A stretch of DNA of 30,047 bases from DASPKW01 sp038244055. GTDB lineage: Bacteria > Planctomycetota > Phycisphaerae > Tepidisphaerales > Tepidisphaeraceae. Numbering within the stretch: position 1 is the first letter of the stretch; the number at the start of each line of letters is the position of its first letter. Made by a program: the position numbers and the translations under genes. The DNA lies in the NCBI GenBank assembly GCA_038244055.1, contig JBBRTW010000025.1, forward strand, positions 1 to 30,047, read 5' to 3'. Below the pieces are notes generated by a model. That model ran no database searches. It saw only the letters and a program-made list of their open reading frames with translations, and was not told the origin of the DNA. This document shows, one piece after another, positions 1 to 10,100 of this stretch.

Positions 1-315
1 CGCTCCATCCCGCTTCTCATGTGCGCCGGCGTCATCACCGCTGTCCCCCTTCTCTGGTTCGCCGGCGCGGCCCTCCGCCTGCGCCTGGCCACGCTCGGCC
101 TGCTTCAATACATCGCCCCCACCGTCTCCTTCCTCTTGGCCCTCACCTTTTACGGCGAGAAATTCACCCCCGCCCAGCGCATCGCCTTCCCGATGATCTG
201 GGTCGCCCTGGCGGTTTTCTCCGTCGATTCGCTCAGGGCATATCGCCAGCGCGAGGCCGATCGGGCCAAGGAAAAAGTGCCTGAGCCGGAGGAGGGGGTG
301 CTGACGGATATGTGA
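1..315 (+). CDS. rarD: RarD-like EamA-family transporter, C-terminal end (5' truncated)
   Basis: The open frame runs in from base 1, so this is the last 104 residues of a longer membrane transporter. The visible part has the signature GVITAVPLLWFAGAALRL followed by LGLLQYIAPTVSFLLAL and GE, which is the pattern of the last helices of RarD proteins (drug/metabolite transporter superfamily, EamA fold). RarD is an inner-membrane permease whose natural substrate is poorly defined. Two hydrophobic helices are visible, then a charged cytoplasmic tail rich in Arg, Glu and Lys. The family assignment rests on the conserved GVxTAVPLL and LQYIAPT motifs; the N-terminal two thirds lie outside the window, so fusion or truncation cannot be judged. 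Confidence 0.8.
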   Translation, partial: RSIPLLMCAGVITAVPLLWFAGAALRLRLATLGLLQYIAPTVSFLLALTFYGEKFTPAQRIAFPMIWVALAVFSVDSLRAYRQREADRAKEKVPEPEEGVLTDM

Positions 316-362
316 AATCGCAAATTCCGCCATGCCGCGCAATCCGCGCTGTTGCGCAATTC

Positions 363-465
363 GTCATGCTGAGCTTGCGAAGCATCTGGCCTCGAATATC
401 CGGGCCATTCCAAAGCGAGAGGCCCCCATCGTTCAATGCAAGATCCTTCGCAAGCTCAGGATGAC
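363..465. repeat. Inverted-repeat element, family A copy 1
   Basis: Two 25-nt arms (363-387 and 441-465) are reverse complements at 23 of 25 positions, with a core reading GTCATSCTGAGCTTGCGAAG. The unit fills most of the 181-nt gap between the rarD end and the convergent gene ending at 497, where it could act as a hairpin terminator for both. The same arm type recurs at 1706-1830 and 6924-7028, and a half copy starts near 27126. Confidence 0.8.
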
Positions 466-496
466 AATCGACAATCGCGGCACCCTTTGCCGCAAT

Positions 497-1642
497 TCAA
501 TCCTTCGCCCCCTTGGGCCTCTCCCCCGGCGGCTTGATCGCCTTATCCTTCGCATCGCGCGTCGGCTCACCCACCGATTTTAATACAATATCATCAAACA
601 TCACCGTTCCCTGCCCGAGGTAAATGTAGAGATCCACCTTGAGCACCTGCACCGGAAACGAAACGTGCTGGGGGTTCATCTCATCGACAATTTCAACCCA
701 CTTGCCGTGCGTCGAACCGGTTGGCGGAACCTGCCGGCGGTAAATCTCGCGAAGCGTCGGCTGGCCTTTGATGTCCTTTCCCTTGGTGTACCCCTTGACG
801 AAAATGTGCAGTGTCGGCCCATCGGAGTTGTACTTGAACGACATGCGATAGCGCATCTGCGTCGCGATCTCAATCGGGTCCGACAGACACGCCAGCCCGT
901 TGGTCTCCGCCACGCCCTTGGACATGTGCATCACCAGCACGTTGCCCGGCTTCCCATCCGGCCCGGCCGGGACTTTCACGATCGCGACCTTGTCCACCCC
1001 CGGCATCTGCTGGCCGATCTCGATCGGATAATACTGCGATTCCAGAATCCCGCTCCAGTGCCCCGCCTCCGCGAAATCGCCGTTGATCATCAGGTTGGGA
1101 TTTTTCTTCCAAAGCTCCTCCGCCTTGGCATCATGCTGAACCGCGATTTCATTCGGATGGGCGAATTTATCGACATTCTGGATCGTCTCCAGAATCTGCT
1201 CCGTGGCGAAGCGCATGTCGGTGGGATCGTTGATTGCCCTGGAAAGCGCATGCGGCTTGGGGTCGGTCTCGCGGAGATCGAGGACGTTCACGCGCAGGGT
1301 CGTCCCCTTGAGATCGCCCCACAGAAAAATATTCGGCTTCTCGGTATCCGCGAGCTGCTTGATCACATCCACCGGCGTGTCGAACGTCACCGGCTCTTTC
1401 GCCTCGGCCGCCAGCTCCTTCATCTTGGGGCCGTCAATGACCGTGAATTTGTCGGTCCGATCCAGTTTCGCCCGAAACGCCAGCGCCGCGCGATCGCGGG
1501 CGGATTCCTTGGCATCCCCACCAATCGGGAAGACGGCGACAATCGGCCGCTCGGGAAGCGTCGGCGAGGTTTTGGTATCGTCGGCGGCCTGGAGGAAAGC
1601 GGGAAGAAGCAGGAGCGGCAGGAGGCGGAGAGGGGTGGTCAT
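497..1642 (-). CDS. Secreted protein of unknown function, TolB/CsgG-like N-domain plus carbohydrate-binding-like C-domain
   Basis: Start chosen at the ATG on 1642 because it puts a clean signal peptide (MTTPLRLLPLLLLPAFLQA) at the N-terminus; the longer frame to 1699 would bury it behind 19 residues. The mature part of about 360 residues begins with RPIVAVFPIGGD and alternates strands and helices in the way TolB-N/CsgG-type envelope domains do (residues about 30-130). From about residue 185, NPNLMINGDFAEAGHW opens a region that looks like a CBM4/9-type jelly roll, ending with VMFDDIVLKSVGE, the usual last strand of such domains. The tail is Lys/Pro rich. No catalytic motif is seen. It probably acts in the periplasm or at the surface; both domain calls are by pattern and not by search. 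Confidence 0.65.
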   Translation of the reverse strand: MTTPLRLLPLLLLPAFLQAADDTKTSPTLPERPIVAVFPIGGDAKESARDRAALAFRAKLDRTDKFTVIDGPKMKELAAEAKEPVTFDTPVDVIKQLADTEKPNIFLWGDLKGTTLRVNVLDLRETDPKPHALSRAINDPTDMRFATEQILETIQNVDKFAHPNEIAVQHDAKAEELWKKNPNLMINGDFAEAGHWSGILESQYYPIEIGQQMPGVDKVAIVKVPAGPDGKPGNVLVMHMSKGVAETNGLACLSDPIEIATQMRYRMSFKYNSDGPTLHIFVKGYTKGKDIKGQPTLREIYRRQVPPTGSTHGKWVEIVDEMNPQHVSFPVQVLKVDLYIYLGQGTVMFDDIVLKSVGEPTRDAKDKAIKPPGERPKGAKD

Positions 1643-1705
1643 GGCGATATAATGTACCACAAGCCGGTGTTGGGGCATGGTGAATTCCACCCGAAACACG
1701 TCGCA

Positions 1706-1830
1706 GTCATCGTGAGAGAGCCTAAGGCGACCGAAGGATCCAGCCTATACGGATTGGCCTGTTCGACATGACGAATGGCCGCGAAGAATCGGCATGATCC
1801 TTCGGGTCGTCTAACTCCCCTCAGGATGAC
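1706..1830. repeat. Inverted-repeat element, family A copy 2
   Basis: Arms at 1706-1740 and 1796-1830 are imperfect reverse complements. Both carry GTCATCSTGAG at the outer end and CGAAGGATC at the inner end. The unit lies between the start of the secreted protein (1642, minus) and the stop of the DUF1501 gene (1883, minus), so it separates two co-directional genes. Confidence 0.7.
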
Positions 1831-1882
1831 CCTCATGCGACTCGCGACAACCACAAGCACTTATATGTTATCCAATTGCACT

Positions 1883-3376
<1,494 letters not shown>

Positions 3377-3400
3377 TGGCGGGAAACTCCGTGCGTATGC

Positions 3401-3406
3401 TATACT
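3401..3406 (+). promoter_or_regulatory. Possible -10 element (TATACT) for the antitoxin
   Basis: TATACT lies immediately before the ATG at 3408 and 8 nt before the ATG at 3414. A weak -35 candidate TTGGCG (3376-3381) has a long 19-nt spacer. If real, the transcript would start near 3413 and be leaderless from the second ATG. Weak evidence. Confidence 0.3.
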
Positions 3407-3407
3407 A

Positions 3408-3665
3408 ATGCAAATGGTTCAGGCGATCCGCGAAATCGTGACGGTCGGTTCGGACAATTCGATATTTGTCAGGGCACCGGAGTTGATTCCAGGAGCTACG
3501 GCCGAAGTGATCGTTTTGGTCGATTCGGAGAATGCCAACAGCATCGGGAATGCCCGGCTCGCTGCGCTTAAAGCCTTGCAAGAGAGCGTCGGCTTGACGG
3601 CCGAGCAGGCCGAAGCGTGGGTGAAAGACGCCGATTTGGAGCGGAAGGCATCGTCGAGGATGTAA
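3408..3665 (+). CDS. VapB-like antitoxin
   Basis: An 85-residue protein (79 or more from the second ATG at 3414, which may be the true start). The N-terminus, VQAIREIVTVGSDNSIFVRAPELIPGATAEVIVLV, matches a class of short antitoxins found just upstream of PIN-domain toxins: a small beta-rich DNA-binding part ending in AEVIVLV, then a helical tail (residues about 45-85) that would wrap the toxin. Three nt after its TAA begins the start of a PIN-domain protein that breaks off after about 30 codons, so the antitoxin appears to have lost its toxin. The gene is on the plus strand inside the gap between two minus-strand genes that normally belong together. Family call is by motif, with moderate confidence. 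Confidence 0.65.
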   Translation: MQMVQAIREIVTVGSDNSIFVRAPELIPGATAEVIVLVDSENANSIGNARLAALKALQESVGLTAEQAEAWVKDADLERKASSRM

Positions 3666-3667
3666 GG

Positions 3668-3780
3668 GTGGCCGTGATTCATCTCGATACCAATTTTCTC
3701 ATCCGGTCGCTGATTTCGGGGACGCCTCAGGACGTTCATTTACAGAACTGGATTAGTCTAGCGCTCGCGCTCCCGGTTCG
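3668..3780 (+). pseudogene. PIN-domain (VapC-like) toxin remnant, 3' part lost
   Basis: From GTG 3668, 3 nt after the antitoxin stop, the frame reads VAVIHLDTNFLIRSLISG and then TPQDVHLQNWIS. This is the typical N-terminus of a PIN-domain ribonuclease: hydrophobic strand, first catalytic Asp in LDTN, then the helix that ends in a Trp. PIN proteins are about 130 residues and carry further acidic residues in later helices. Here the similarity stops near 3758, and the frame runs straight into antisense of the cytochrome gene, whose stop codon is at 3781-3783. The catalytic second half is missing, so the product cannot be an active nuclease. I infer a deletion whose junction is between about 3755 and 3781. 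Confidence 0.65.
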
Positions 3781-6318
3781 TTATTCCCGCGTCAGCGCCT
3801 CATCCAGATTAAACACCGCCAGACAAACCGCCGTCCACGCCGCATGTTCGCATGGGTCCAACGATCCATCGCTCTGCGAAACCCCGGCCGACACCAGCTT
3901 CTTCGCCTCTTCGACCTTCCCGCCAAAATGCTCGAGCTGGCGGGCAAGCATCCTTCGGAGTGTTTCACTTTCGCGCGCATTGGGCGAGCGAGTCAGAACG
4001 CGCCGAAACACCGTCGTGAGCCGCGTATCATCATCCGCCGATGACTTGACGACCTTCTCCGCCAGCACCCGCGCCGCTTCAACCCAGGTCACATCATTGA
4101 GTGTCGTCAGCGCGTGAAGTGGTGTGTTCGTGGTGCTGCTGCGGACTCGGCACGACTGCCGGCTCGAGCCATCGAACATGTTGGCCGGTGAAACCGTCCG
4201 CCGCCAGAACGTATACAAGCTGCGGCGGTAGAGATCGGGCCCGGTGGATTGCGGATAGGTGAAATCGCGCTCCTTGGTGATGGCCAGCGCTTCCCAGATG
4301 CCATCGGGCTGGTAGGGGTAGACGGGCTTGCCGCCGACGCGTTCGTTGAGCAGGCCGCTGGCCGACAGGGCGATATCGCGCAGGATCATCGAAGGCAGGC
4401 GAAAGCGCCCAGCGCGGGCGTAGAGGCGATTCTCCGGGTCGGCCGCCAGAAGCTGCGGCGTGACCTTGCTGCTCTGGCGATAAATTCGGCTGGTGACAAT
4501 CAGGCGGGTGATATGCTTCATATCCCAGCCGCTCTCGCGGAACTCAACCGCCAGCCAGTCGAGCAGGTCCTGGTGGATCGGCACATCGCCCTGCACGCCG
4601 AAATCCTCGCTGGTTTTGACCAGCCCCGCGCCCATCAGATTCTGCCACATGCGGTTGACGATCACCCGCGCGGTCAGCGGCTGCTCGGGGCTGACCAGCC
4701 ATTTCGCCAGCCCGAGGCGATTCTTTGGGAAGTTCGCAGGCATCGGCGGCAGGAAGGCGGGTGTGATGAAGGAGACTTTCTCTTTCGTGGGCGAAAGATA
4801 GGCGCCGCGATCGAGGATGAATGTCTCACGCGGCTTGGCATCGGACATGACCATCACGCGCGGGTAATCCTCGGTGCGGAAGTCATTGTACTCTTTCTCG
4901 GCCGACTTGAGCCGCTTAGGAATTTCAGGGTTGATCTTGGGCAGCACCTTCTCATCGAAATGTTTCTTGATGTCGCGATCGCGGTTGGATTTGTTCTGCG
5001 GCTCGGCGCTCCTGGTCTGGGCGCGGATGGATTTGTCGGGATACGATTCATCGGCCGACACGCGCATTTGCCACTGCTTCTGCATCTCGCGCGCCTCGGC
5101 CTGCAAATCGTTGACGCGCTTCTGGAGCAGATCGTTTCGCGATTTCTGCTCGGGCGTGCCGGCCTCGATCACCGGATCGGCCACGCGAATCCGCGTCGGC
5201 GAGCCGCCCGGCACCCCGCTCTCCGGCACGCGGTTGAATGCATCCATCAGCGAGTAATAATCGCGCATCGTGATGGGATCGTACTTGTGGTCGTGGCACT
5301 GCGAGCAGGCCATGGTCAGCCCCAGCCAGTTGGTGGAGGTCACATCGACGCGGTCGAAGAGAATCACATTCCGCTGCTCCTCGGCGATCGCGCCCCCTTC
5401 GCCATTGAGCAGGTGATTGCGGTTGAAGGCCGTGGCGACAAGCTGCGATTGCGTCGGCTTCTCCAGCAGATCGCCGGCCAACTGCTCGATCGTAAACTGA
5501 TCGAATGGCATGTTGTCGTTCAGCGCCTTGACCACCCAATCGCGCCAGACCCATTGAAACGTATCCCCATCCTGCTGGAATCCGTTCGAGTCGGCGTACC
5601 GCGCCGCATCGAGCCACGGCAGGGCCATCCGCTCGCCATAGTGCGGGCCGGCCAGGAGACGATCGACGAGCTTGTCGTACGCGCCCGGGGATGAATCGGC
5701 GATGAAGGCCGAGACTTCTTCAGGAGTGGGTGGCAGCCCGGTCAGGTCGAGCGTAACGCGTCGAATCAGCGCCTCGCGCCCGGCCTCGGGCGAAGGGAAA
5801 AGCCCGCGCTCGGCGAGGCGGGCGAAGATGAAGGCATCGATGGGATTGGCGGGGACGAGTTGCCCGAACTTGGAGGCGATTGCAGGCAGCGGCGGGCGAA
5901 CCGGCGCGACAAACGCCCAGTGCTTTTCAAACGTCGCCCCCTGAGCCACCCATCGCTTCAAAAGTTCCTTCTGCCCGGCCGACAGATGCCGGTTCGACTT
6001 TTCCGGCGGCATGAAATCCTCATCGGCCTCGGGCAGTAAAATCCGCCGGACCAGATCGCTTATCTCAGGGTGCCCGGGAACGATGTTCTTCCCGCCGGCG
6101 AGTTGCCCTTCCTCCGTATCCAGCCGCAGTTTGGCTTTGCGGCGATTGATGTCCTGGCCGTGACAGAAGAAGCAGTTCTCGGAGAGGATGGGCCGGATGT
6201 CGCGCGTGTAACTGATGGGACGCTCGGGCGGCGCGGCGAGGGCGAATGCGGCGGTGAAGGTCATCGCCAGGCCGAGGGCAAGAAGTCGCGGAAAAGAGTG
6301 GGATAAGACGAATGGCAT
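3781..6318 (-). CDS. Planctomycete cytochrome C with DUF1549 and DUF1553 (PSCyt1/PSCyt2/PSD1)
   Basis: An 845-residue exported protein. Residues 1-29 form a signal peptide (LLALGLAMTFTAAFALA). A PSCyt1 haem-binding domain follows with C49-x2-C52-H53 (ENCFFCHG) and the usual FMPPEKSNRHLS close, where the Met may be the distal ligand. DUF1549 occupies about 155-360 (IDAFIFARL, RRVTLDLTGLPPTPEEV, DRLLAGPHYGERMALPWLDAARYADSNG) and contains a second CxxCH (CSQCHDHKYDPI). DUF1553 occupies about 575-820 (NRLGLAKWLV, ARVIVNRMWQNLMGAGLVKTSEDFG, NTPLHALTTLND). The protein is probably a periplasmic redox or polysaccharide-processing partner of DUF1501 proteins; its biochemical role is unproven. It is the likely first gene of the pair with 1883-3376. 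The antitoxin insertion makes the spacing about 400 nt. Confidence 0.93.
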   Translation of the reverse strand: MPFVLSHSFPRLLALGLAMTFTAAFALAAPPERPISYTRDIRPILSENCFFCHGQDINRRKAKLRLDTEEGQLAGGKNIVPGHPEISDLVRRILLPEADEDFMPPEKSNRHLSAGQKELLKRWVAQGATFEKHWAFVAPVRPPLPAIASKFGQLVPANPIDAFIFARLAERGLFPSPEAGREALIRRVTLDLTGLPPTPEEVSAFIADSSPGAYDKLVDRLLAGPHYGERMALPWLDAARYADSNGFQQDGDTFQWVWRDWVVKALNDNMPFDQFTIEQLAGDLLEKPTQSQLVATAFNRNHLLNGEGGAIAEEQRNVILFDRVDVTSTNWLGLTMACSQCHDHKYDPITMRDYYSLMDAFNRVPESGVPGGSPTRIRVADPVIEAGTPEQKSRNDLLQKRVNDLQAEAREMQKQWQMRVSADESYPDKSIRAQTRSAEPQNKSNRDRDIKKHFDEKVLPKINPEIPKRLKSAEKEYNDFRTEDYPRVMVMSDAKPRETFILDRGAYLSPTKEKVSFITPAFLPPMPANFPKNRLGLAKWLVSPEQPLTARVIVNRMWQNLMGAGLVKTSEDFGVQGDVPIHQDLLDWLAVEFRESGWDMKHITRLIVTSRIYRQSSKVTPQLLAADPENRLYARAGRFRLPSMILRDIALSASGLLNERVGGKPVYPYQPDGIWEALAITKERDFTYPQSTGPDLYRRSLYTFWRRTVSPANMFDGSSRQSCRVRSSTTNTPLHALTTLNDVTWVEAARVLAEKVVKSSADDDTRLTTVFRRVLTRSPNARESETLRRMLARQLEHFGGKVEEAKKLVSAGVSQSDGSLDPCEHAAWTAVCLAVFNLDEALTRE

Positions 6319-6490
6319 ATGAGCGGTCTGAAGTGTGCGCGGAGTACGGCTGGTGGCGACACGATTGGGCGACTCTCATAGGATACGCGGGATTCGCGCG
6401 GTTTGTTGTGGTCAGAATGACGGAAGGAGACTGACTCCCCAATTGGATGTTGTTGCCCTACAATCGGGCCTGCCTCAAACCGGAGTTGGA

Positions 6491-6847
6491 ATGTCGATGT
6501 TCGATGACCTCAAAAATATGAATCTCGGTAACCTCGGTGACATCATGTCCAAGGCGCAGGAGATGCGCCGGCAGATGGAAATCGTGCAGGGGGAGTTGCA
6601 GAAGAAGACCGTCACGGCCGATGCGGGCGGAGGGATGGCCCAGGCCACCGTCAACGGGAAGATGGAGCTCGTGAAGCTCAAGATCGACAAGACCAAGGTG
6701 GATGTGAATGATACGGAGCTACTGGAGGATGTGATCATCGCCGCGGTCAACGCCGCCCAGCACCGCGCCGGCCAGATGATCCAGGAGGAGATGCAGAAGG
6801 CCGCCCAGCGAATGGGCCTGCCGCCGGGGATGCTGCCGGGGATGTGA
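6491..6847 (+). CDS. ybaB: YbaB/EbfC family nucleoid-associated protein
   Basis: A 118-residue protein, start at ATG 6491 with GGAG 6 nt upstream; the frame stays open further upstream, but only the downstream part is conserved. It shows the YbaB order: an N-terminal helix with DDLKNMNLGNLGDIMSKAQEMRRQME, the strand region VTADAGGGMAQATVNGKMELVKLKID, the helix with LLEDVIIAAVNAAQHRAG, and a Met/Gly/Pro-rich tail GLPPGMLPGM. YbaB forms dimers that bind DNA without strong sequence preference and helps organise the nucleoid. In many bacteria it sits beside dnaX and recR; neither is present here, so the local context is not the classical one. It is divergent from the cytochrome gene and followed by a repeat-filled gap before uvrA. 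Confidence 0.93.
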   Translation: MSMFDDLKNMNLGNLGDIMSKAQEMRRQMEIVQGELQKKTVTADAGGGMAQATVNGKMELVKLKIDKTKVDVNDTELLEDVIIAAVNAAQHRAGQMIQEEMQKAAQRMGLPPGMLPGM

Positions 6848-6854
6848 GGAAGAT

Positions 6855-7137
6855 GAACCACGAAGGGCACTAAGGACACGAAGAAGAGGGGGATGTGGAA
6901 ACCGCTTGAAGTGTAGATGTCGGGTCATGCTGAGCGCAGCGAAGCACCTTGCTGGTCCTTCGAGGCCCATTCGCATCTGGAGTGAGCCTTGAAGTTCGAA
7001 GCAAGATTCTTCGCAAGCTCAGAATGACTGCGATGCGGCATTCGCGAATGGATGCATCCCGTTGATCCGCGTCGATTTGCCGGTCACTAAACAAATCCCG
7101 CAACAATTCTTCGTGCTCTTCGTGCTTTTCGTGGTTC
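6855..7137. repeat. Inverted-repeat element, family B copy 1, with nested family A copy
   Basis: The 352-nt gap between ybaB and uvrA holds no gene. Outer arms at 6855-6886 and 7106-7137 are reverse complements at about 26 of 32 positions; they consist of repeated CACGAAG units beginning GAACCACGAA. A second copy of this family is at 22512-22673. Inside lies a family A element (see 6924-7028). The remaining bases have no coding signal. Confidence 0.8.
6924..7028. repeat. Inverted-repeat element, family A copy 3 (nested)
   Basis: Arms 6924-6952 and 7001-7028 pair imperfectly. They begin and end with GTCATKCTGAGC and contain GCGAAG; the right arm matches copy 1 more closely than its own left arm does. 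It lies wholly within the family B element, so one inserted into the other or both are preferred by the same site. Confidence 0.75.
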
Positions 7138-7199
7138 AATCGCCTTGCCGGGGCTACTATTGATTCCTTTGACCCTTTGACTCGAACGATTCCGGGACA

Positions 7200-10100
7200 T
7201 TGATGATCCAGAGCCAGAAATCCATCCGCATCCGCGGGGCGCGGGAGCATAACCTTAAGAATATCGACGTGGAGATTCCGCGCGATCAACTCGTGGTCAT
7301 CACGGGTTTGTCCGGTTCGGGCAAATCCACGCTGGCCTTTGACACGATCTTTGCGGAAGGTCAGCGGAAATACATGGAGTCGCTCTCCACATATGCGCGG
7401 CAGTTCCTGGATCAGTTGCAGAAGCCGGAGCTCGATGAGATCGAAGGGTTGCCGCCGACCATCGCCATCGAGCAGCGCTCGGCGTCGCACAACCCGCGCT
7501 CGACCGTGGCGACGACGACCGAGATTTACGATTACCTGCGCGTTCTCTTCGCGCGGGCCGGCACGCCCCACTGCTGGAAATGCGGCAAGGTGATCGCCAG
7601 CCAGTCGGCCAGCCAGATCGTCGATGCGGTGATGCGCTACCCGGCCGGGACCAAAATGATGATCCTGGCCCCGATGGTGCGCGGTCAGAAGGGGGAGCAT
7701 AAGGAAATGTTTCCCGCGCTGCACAAGCAGGGTTTCGTGCGGGCGCGGGTGGATGGGGAGATTGTCGAATTGGCCGGGCCGGCGACGTTTCCGGTATTGA
7801 AAAAAACCTTCGCGCATACGATCGAAGTGGTCGTGGACCGGGTGGTGGTCAAGGCGGAGATTCGCAGCCGGATCGCCGATTCGGTGGAGACTTCCCTCAA
7901 GCTCAGCCAGGGGCTGGTCGTGATCGCGACCCAGGATTCATCGGGGAATTCGGGCGGAAAATGGGTGGATCAGACCTTCAGCGAGCATTTCGCCTGCGCG
8001 GATCATCCGGAGGTCAGCCTGCCGGAGCTCGAGCCGCGCCTGTTCAGCTTCAACTCGCCGCACGGGGCCTGCCCGAGCTGCCATGGGCTGGGGACGGTGT
8101 TCGAATTCGATGCGGATATGGTGGTGCCCGATGAGAGTTTGAGTTTGGAGAACGGCGCGATCGAGGCCTGGCGAAAACACGGCAAGCGGATGAACGTCTT
8201 CTACGCGCGCGTCCTCCGCACCTTCTGCCGCGATTTCGGTTTTCCCTATGGGATGGCCTATAAGGATATTCCGAAAAAGGCGCGCGAGGCCCTGATGTTC
8301 GGCACCGAGGCCAAGGGCGATCAGGGAACGGGGACGGAATTCGAGGGCGTCATACCGAATCTGCAGCGCCGTTTCGAAACCACCGAGAGCGAATGGGTGA
8401 AGGCCCGCCTGCATCAGTACATGAGCGAGCAGCCGTGCGAAGTCTGCCATGGAACGCGCCTCAAGCAGGAGGCGATGGCGGTCCGGATTCATGCGGAAGA
8501 GCTGGGAAGTGACACGGGCGTCCCGCCCGTGCTGAATGCGCTCGTGCCAAAAGCTGTGGAAGCTCAGGGTAACGGCCGGCCTTCGAAATCCAAAAGCGAT
8601 TCGCACGGGCGGGACGCCCGTGTCACGGGAAGGAAAAACAGCTCGGATCCGGCCGCGCCAGCGCCCGCGGTCGCATTGCCCGGCCTGTCCATCCACGATG
8701 TGACCTCCCTTTCGGTTGCCCGCGCCAAGGCCCTGTTCGAGGGATTGAAGCTATCGAAGGAGGGTGAAGTCATCGCCGAGCCGATCGTGCGCGAGATCAA
8801 GGCGCGGCTGGGATTCATGGTCGATGTCGGGCTTGGATATCTCACTCTGGATCGCAAAACCGGCTCGCTTTCCGGCGGCGAGGCCCAGCGCATTCGCCTG
8901 GCCACCCAGGTCGGCTCCGGGCTGGTGGGCGTGTGCTACGTTCTGGATGAGCCCACCATCGGCCTGCATCAGCGCGACAACGCGCGGCTGATCCGCACGC
9001 TCCTCCGCCTGCGCGATCTGGGCAATACCGTGCTCATGGTGGAACACGATGAAGACTGCATCCGCGCGGCCGACTATCTCGTGGATATCGGCCCCGGCGC
9101 GGGGGCGCATGGAGGATATGTCGTGTGCGCCGGGCCGATGCCGGCCGCGCTGAAAAATACGCAATCCGTGACCGTCAAATACCTGGTCGGCGAATTGGGC
9201 ATCCCCACGCCCAGCAAACGCCGCAAGCTCGATCCGGAGAAAGAGTGCATCGAAATCAAGGGGTGCAAAGAGAACAACCTCAAGAATGTGGATGTGAAGT
9301 TCCCGCTGGGCGGCCTGGTGCTGGTGACGGGCGTCTCCGGCAGCGGCAAGAGCACGCTGGTGAACCAGACATTGCTGCCGGCGCTCAAGAGAAAGTTGTA
9401 CGGCTCGAAGCTCAAATCGGGGGATTTCAAGACGATCAACGGCATCGCCAAGATCGACAAGGTGATCGAGATCGATCAATCCCCCATCGGCCGGACGCCG
9501 CGGAGCAACCCGGCCACTTACACCGGCGTGTTCGATGAAATCCGCAAGACCTTCGCCCTCACGCGCGAGTCCAAGATGCGCGGCTACGCGAATGGCCGCT
9601 TCAGTTTCAACGTCAAAGGCGGCCGCTGCGAGGCCTGCCAGGGGCAGGGGAATAAGCTGATCGAGATGCACTTCCTGCCCGATGTGTATGTGCAGTGCGA
9701 AGTGTGCAAAGGCCGGCGCTACAACGCCGAGACGCTGGAGATCCACTACCGCGGCAAATCCATCGCCGATGTGCTGGAGATGACGGTCGAGGAGGCGCTG
9801 GCGTTCTTCGACAACTTCCCCAAGACCAAGCAGATGCTCCAGGCCGTCAACGATGTCGGCCTGAACTACGTCAAGCTCGGCCAGCCCAGCACCCAGCTCT
9901 CGGGTGGCGAAGCCCAGCGCGTGAAACTGGCGGGTGAACTCGGCAAGACCCCGACGGGCCATACGCTGTATGTGCTGGATGAGCCGACGACGGGCCTGCA
10001 TTTCGCGGATATCGCCAACCTGATGACGGTGTTGAACCGGCTGACCGATCTGGGAAATACGGTGCTGGTGATCGAGCACAACCTGGATGTGATCAAGTGC

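Noticed and set aside
4249..5694. Plus-strand frame of 481 codons opposite the cytochrome/DUF1549/DUF1553 gene
   Set aside because: Same reason: fully antisense to a gene with intact domain motifs, and no conserved feature of its own.
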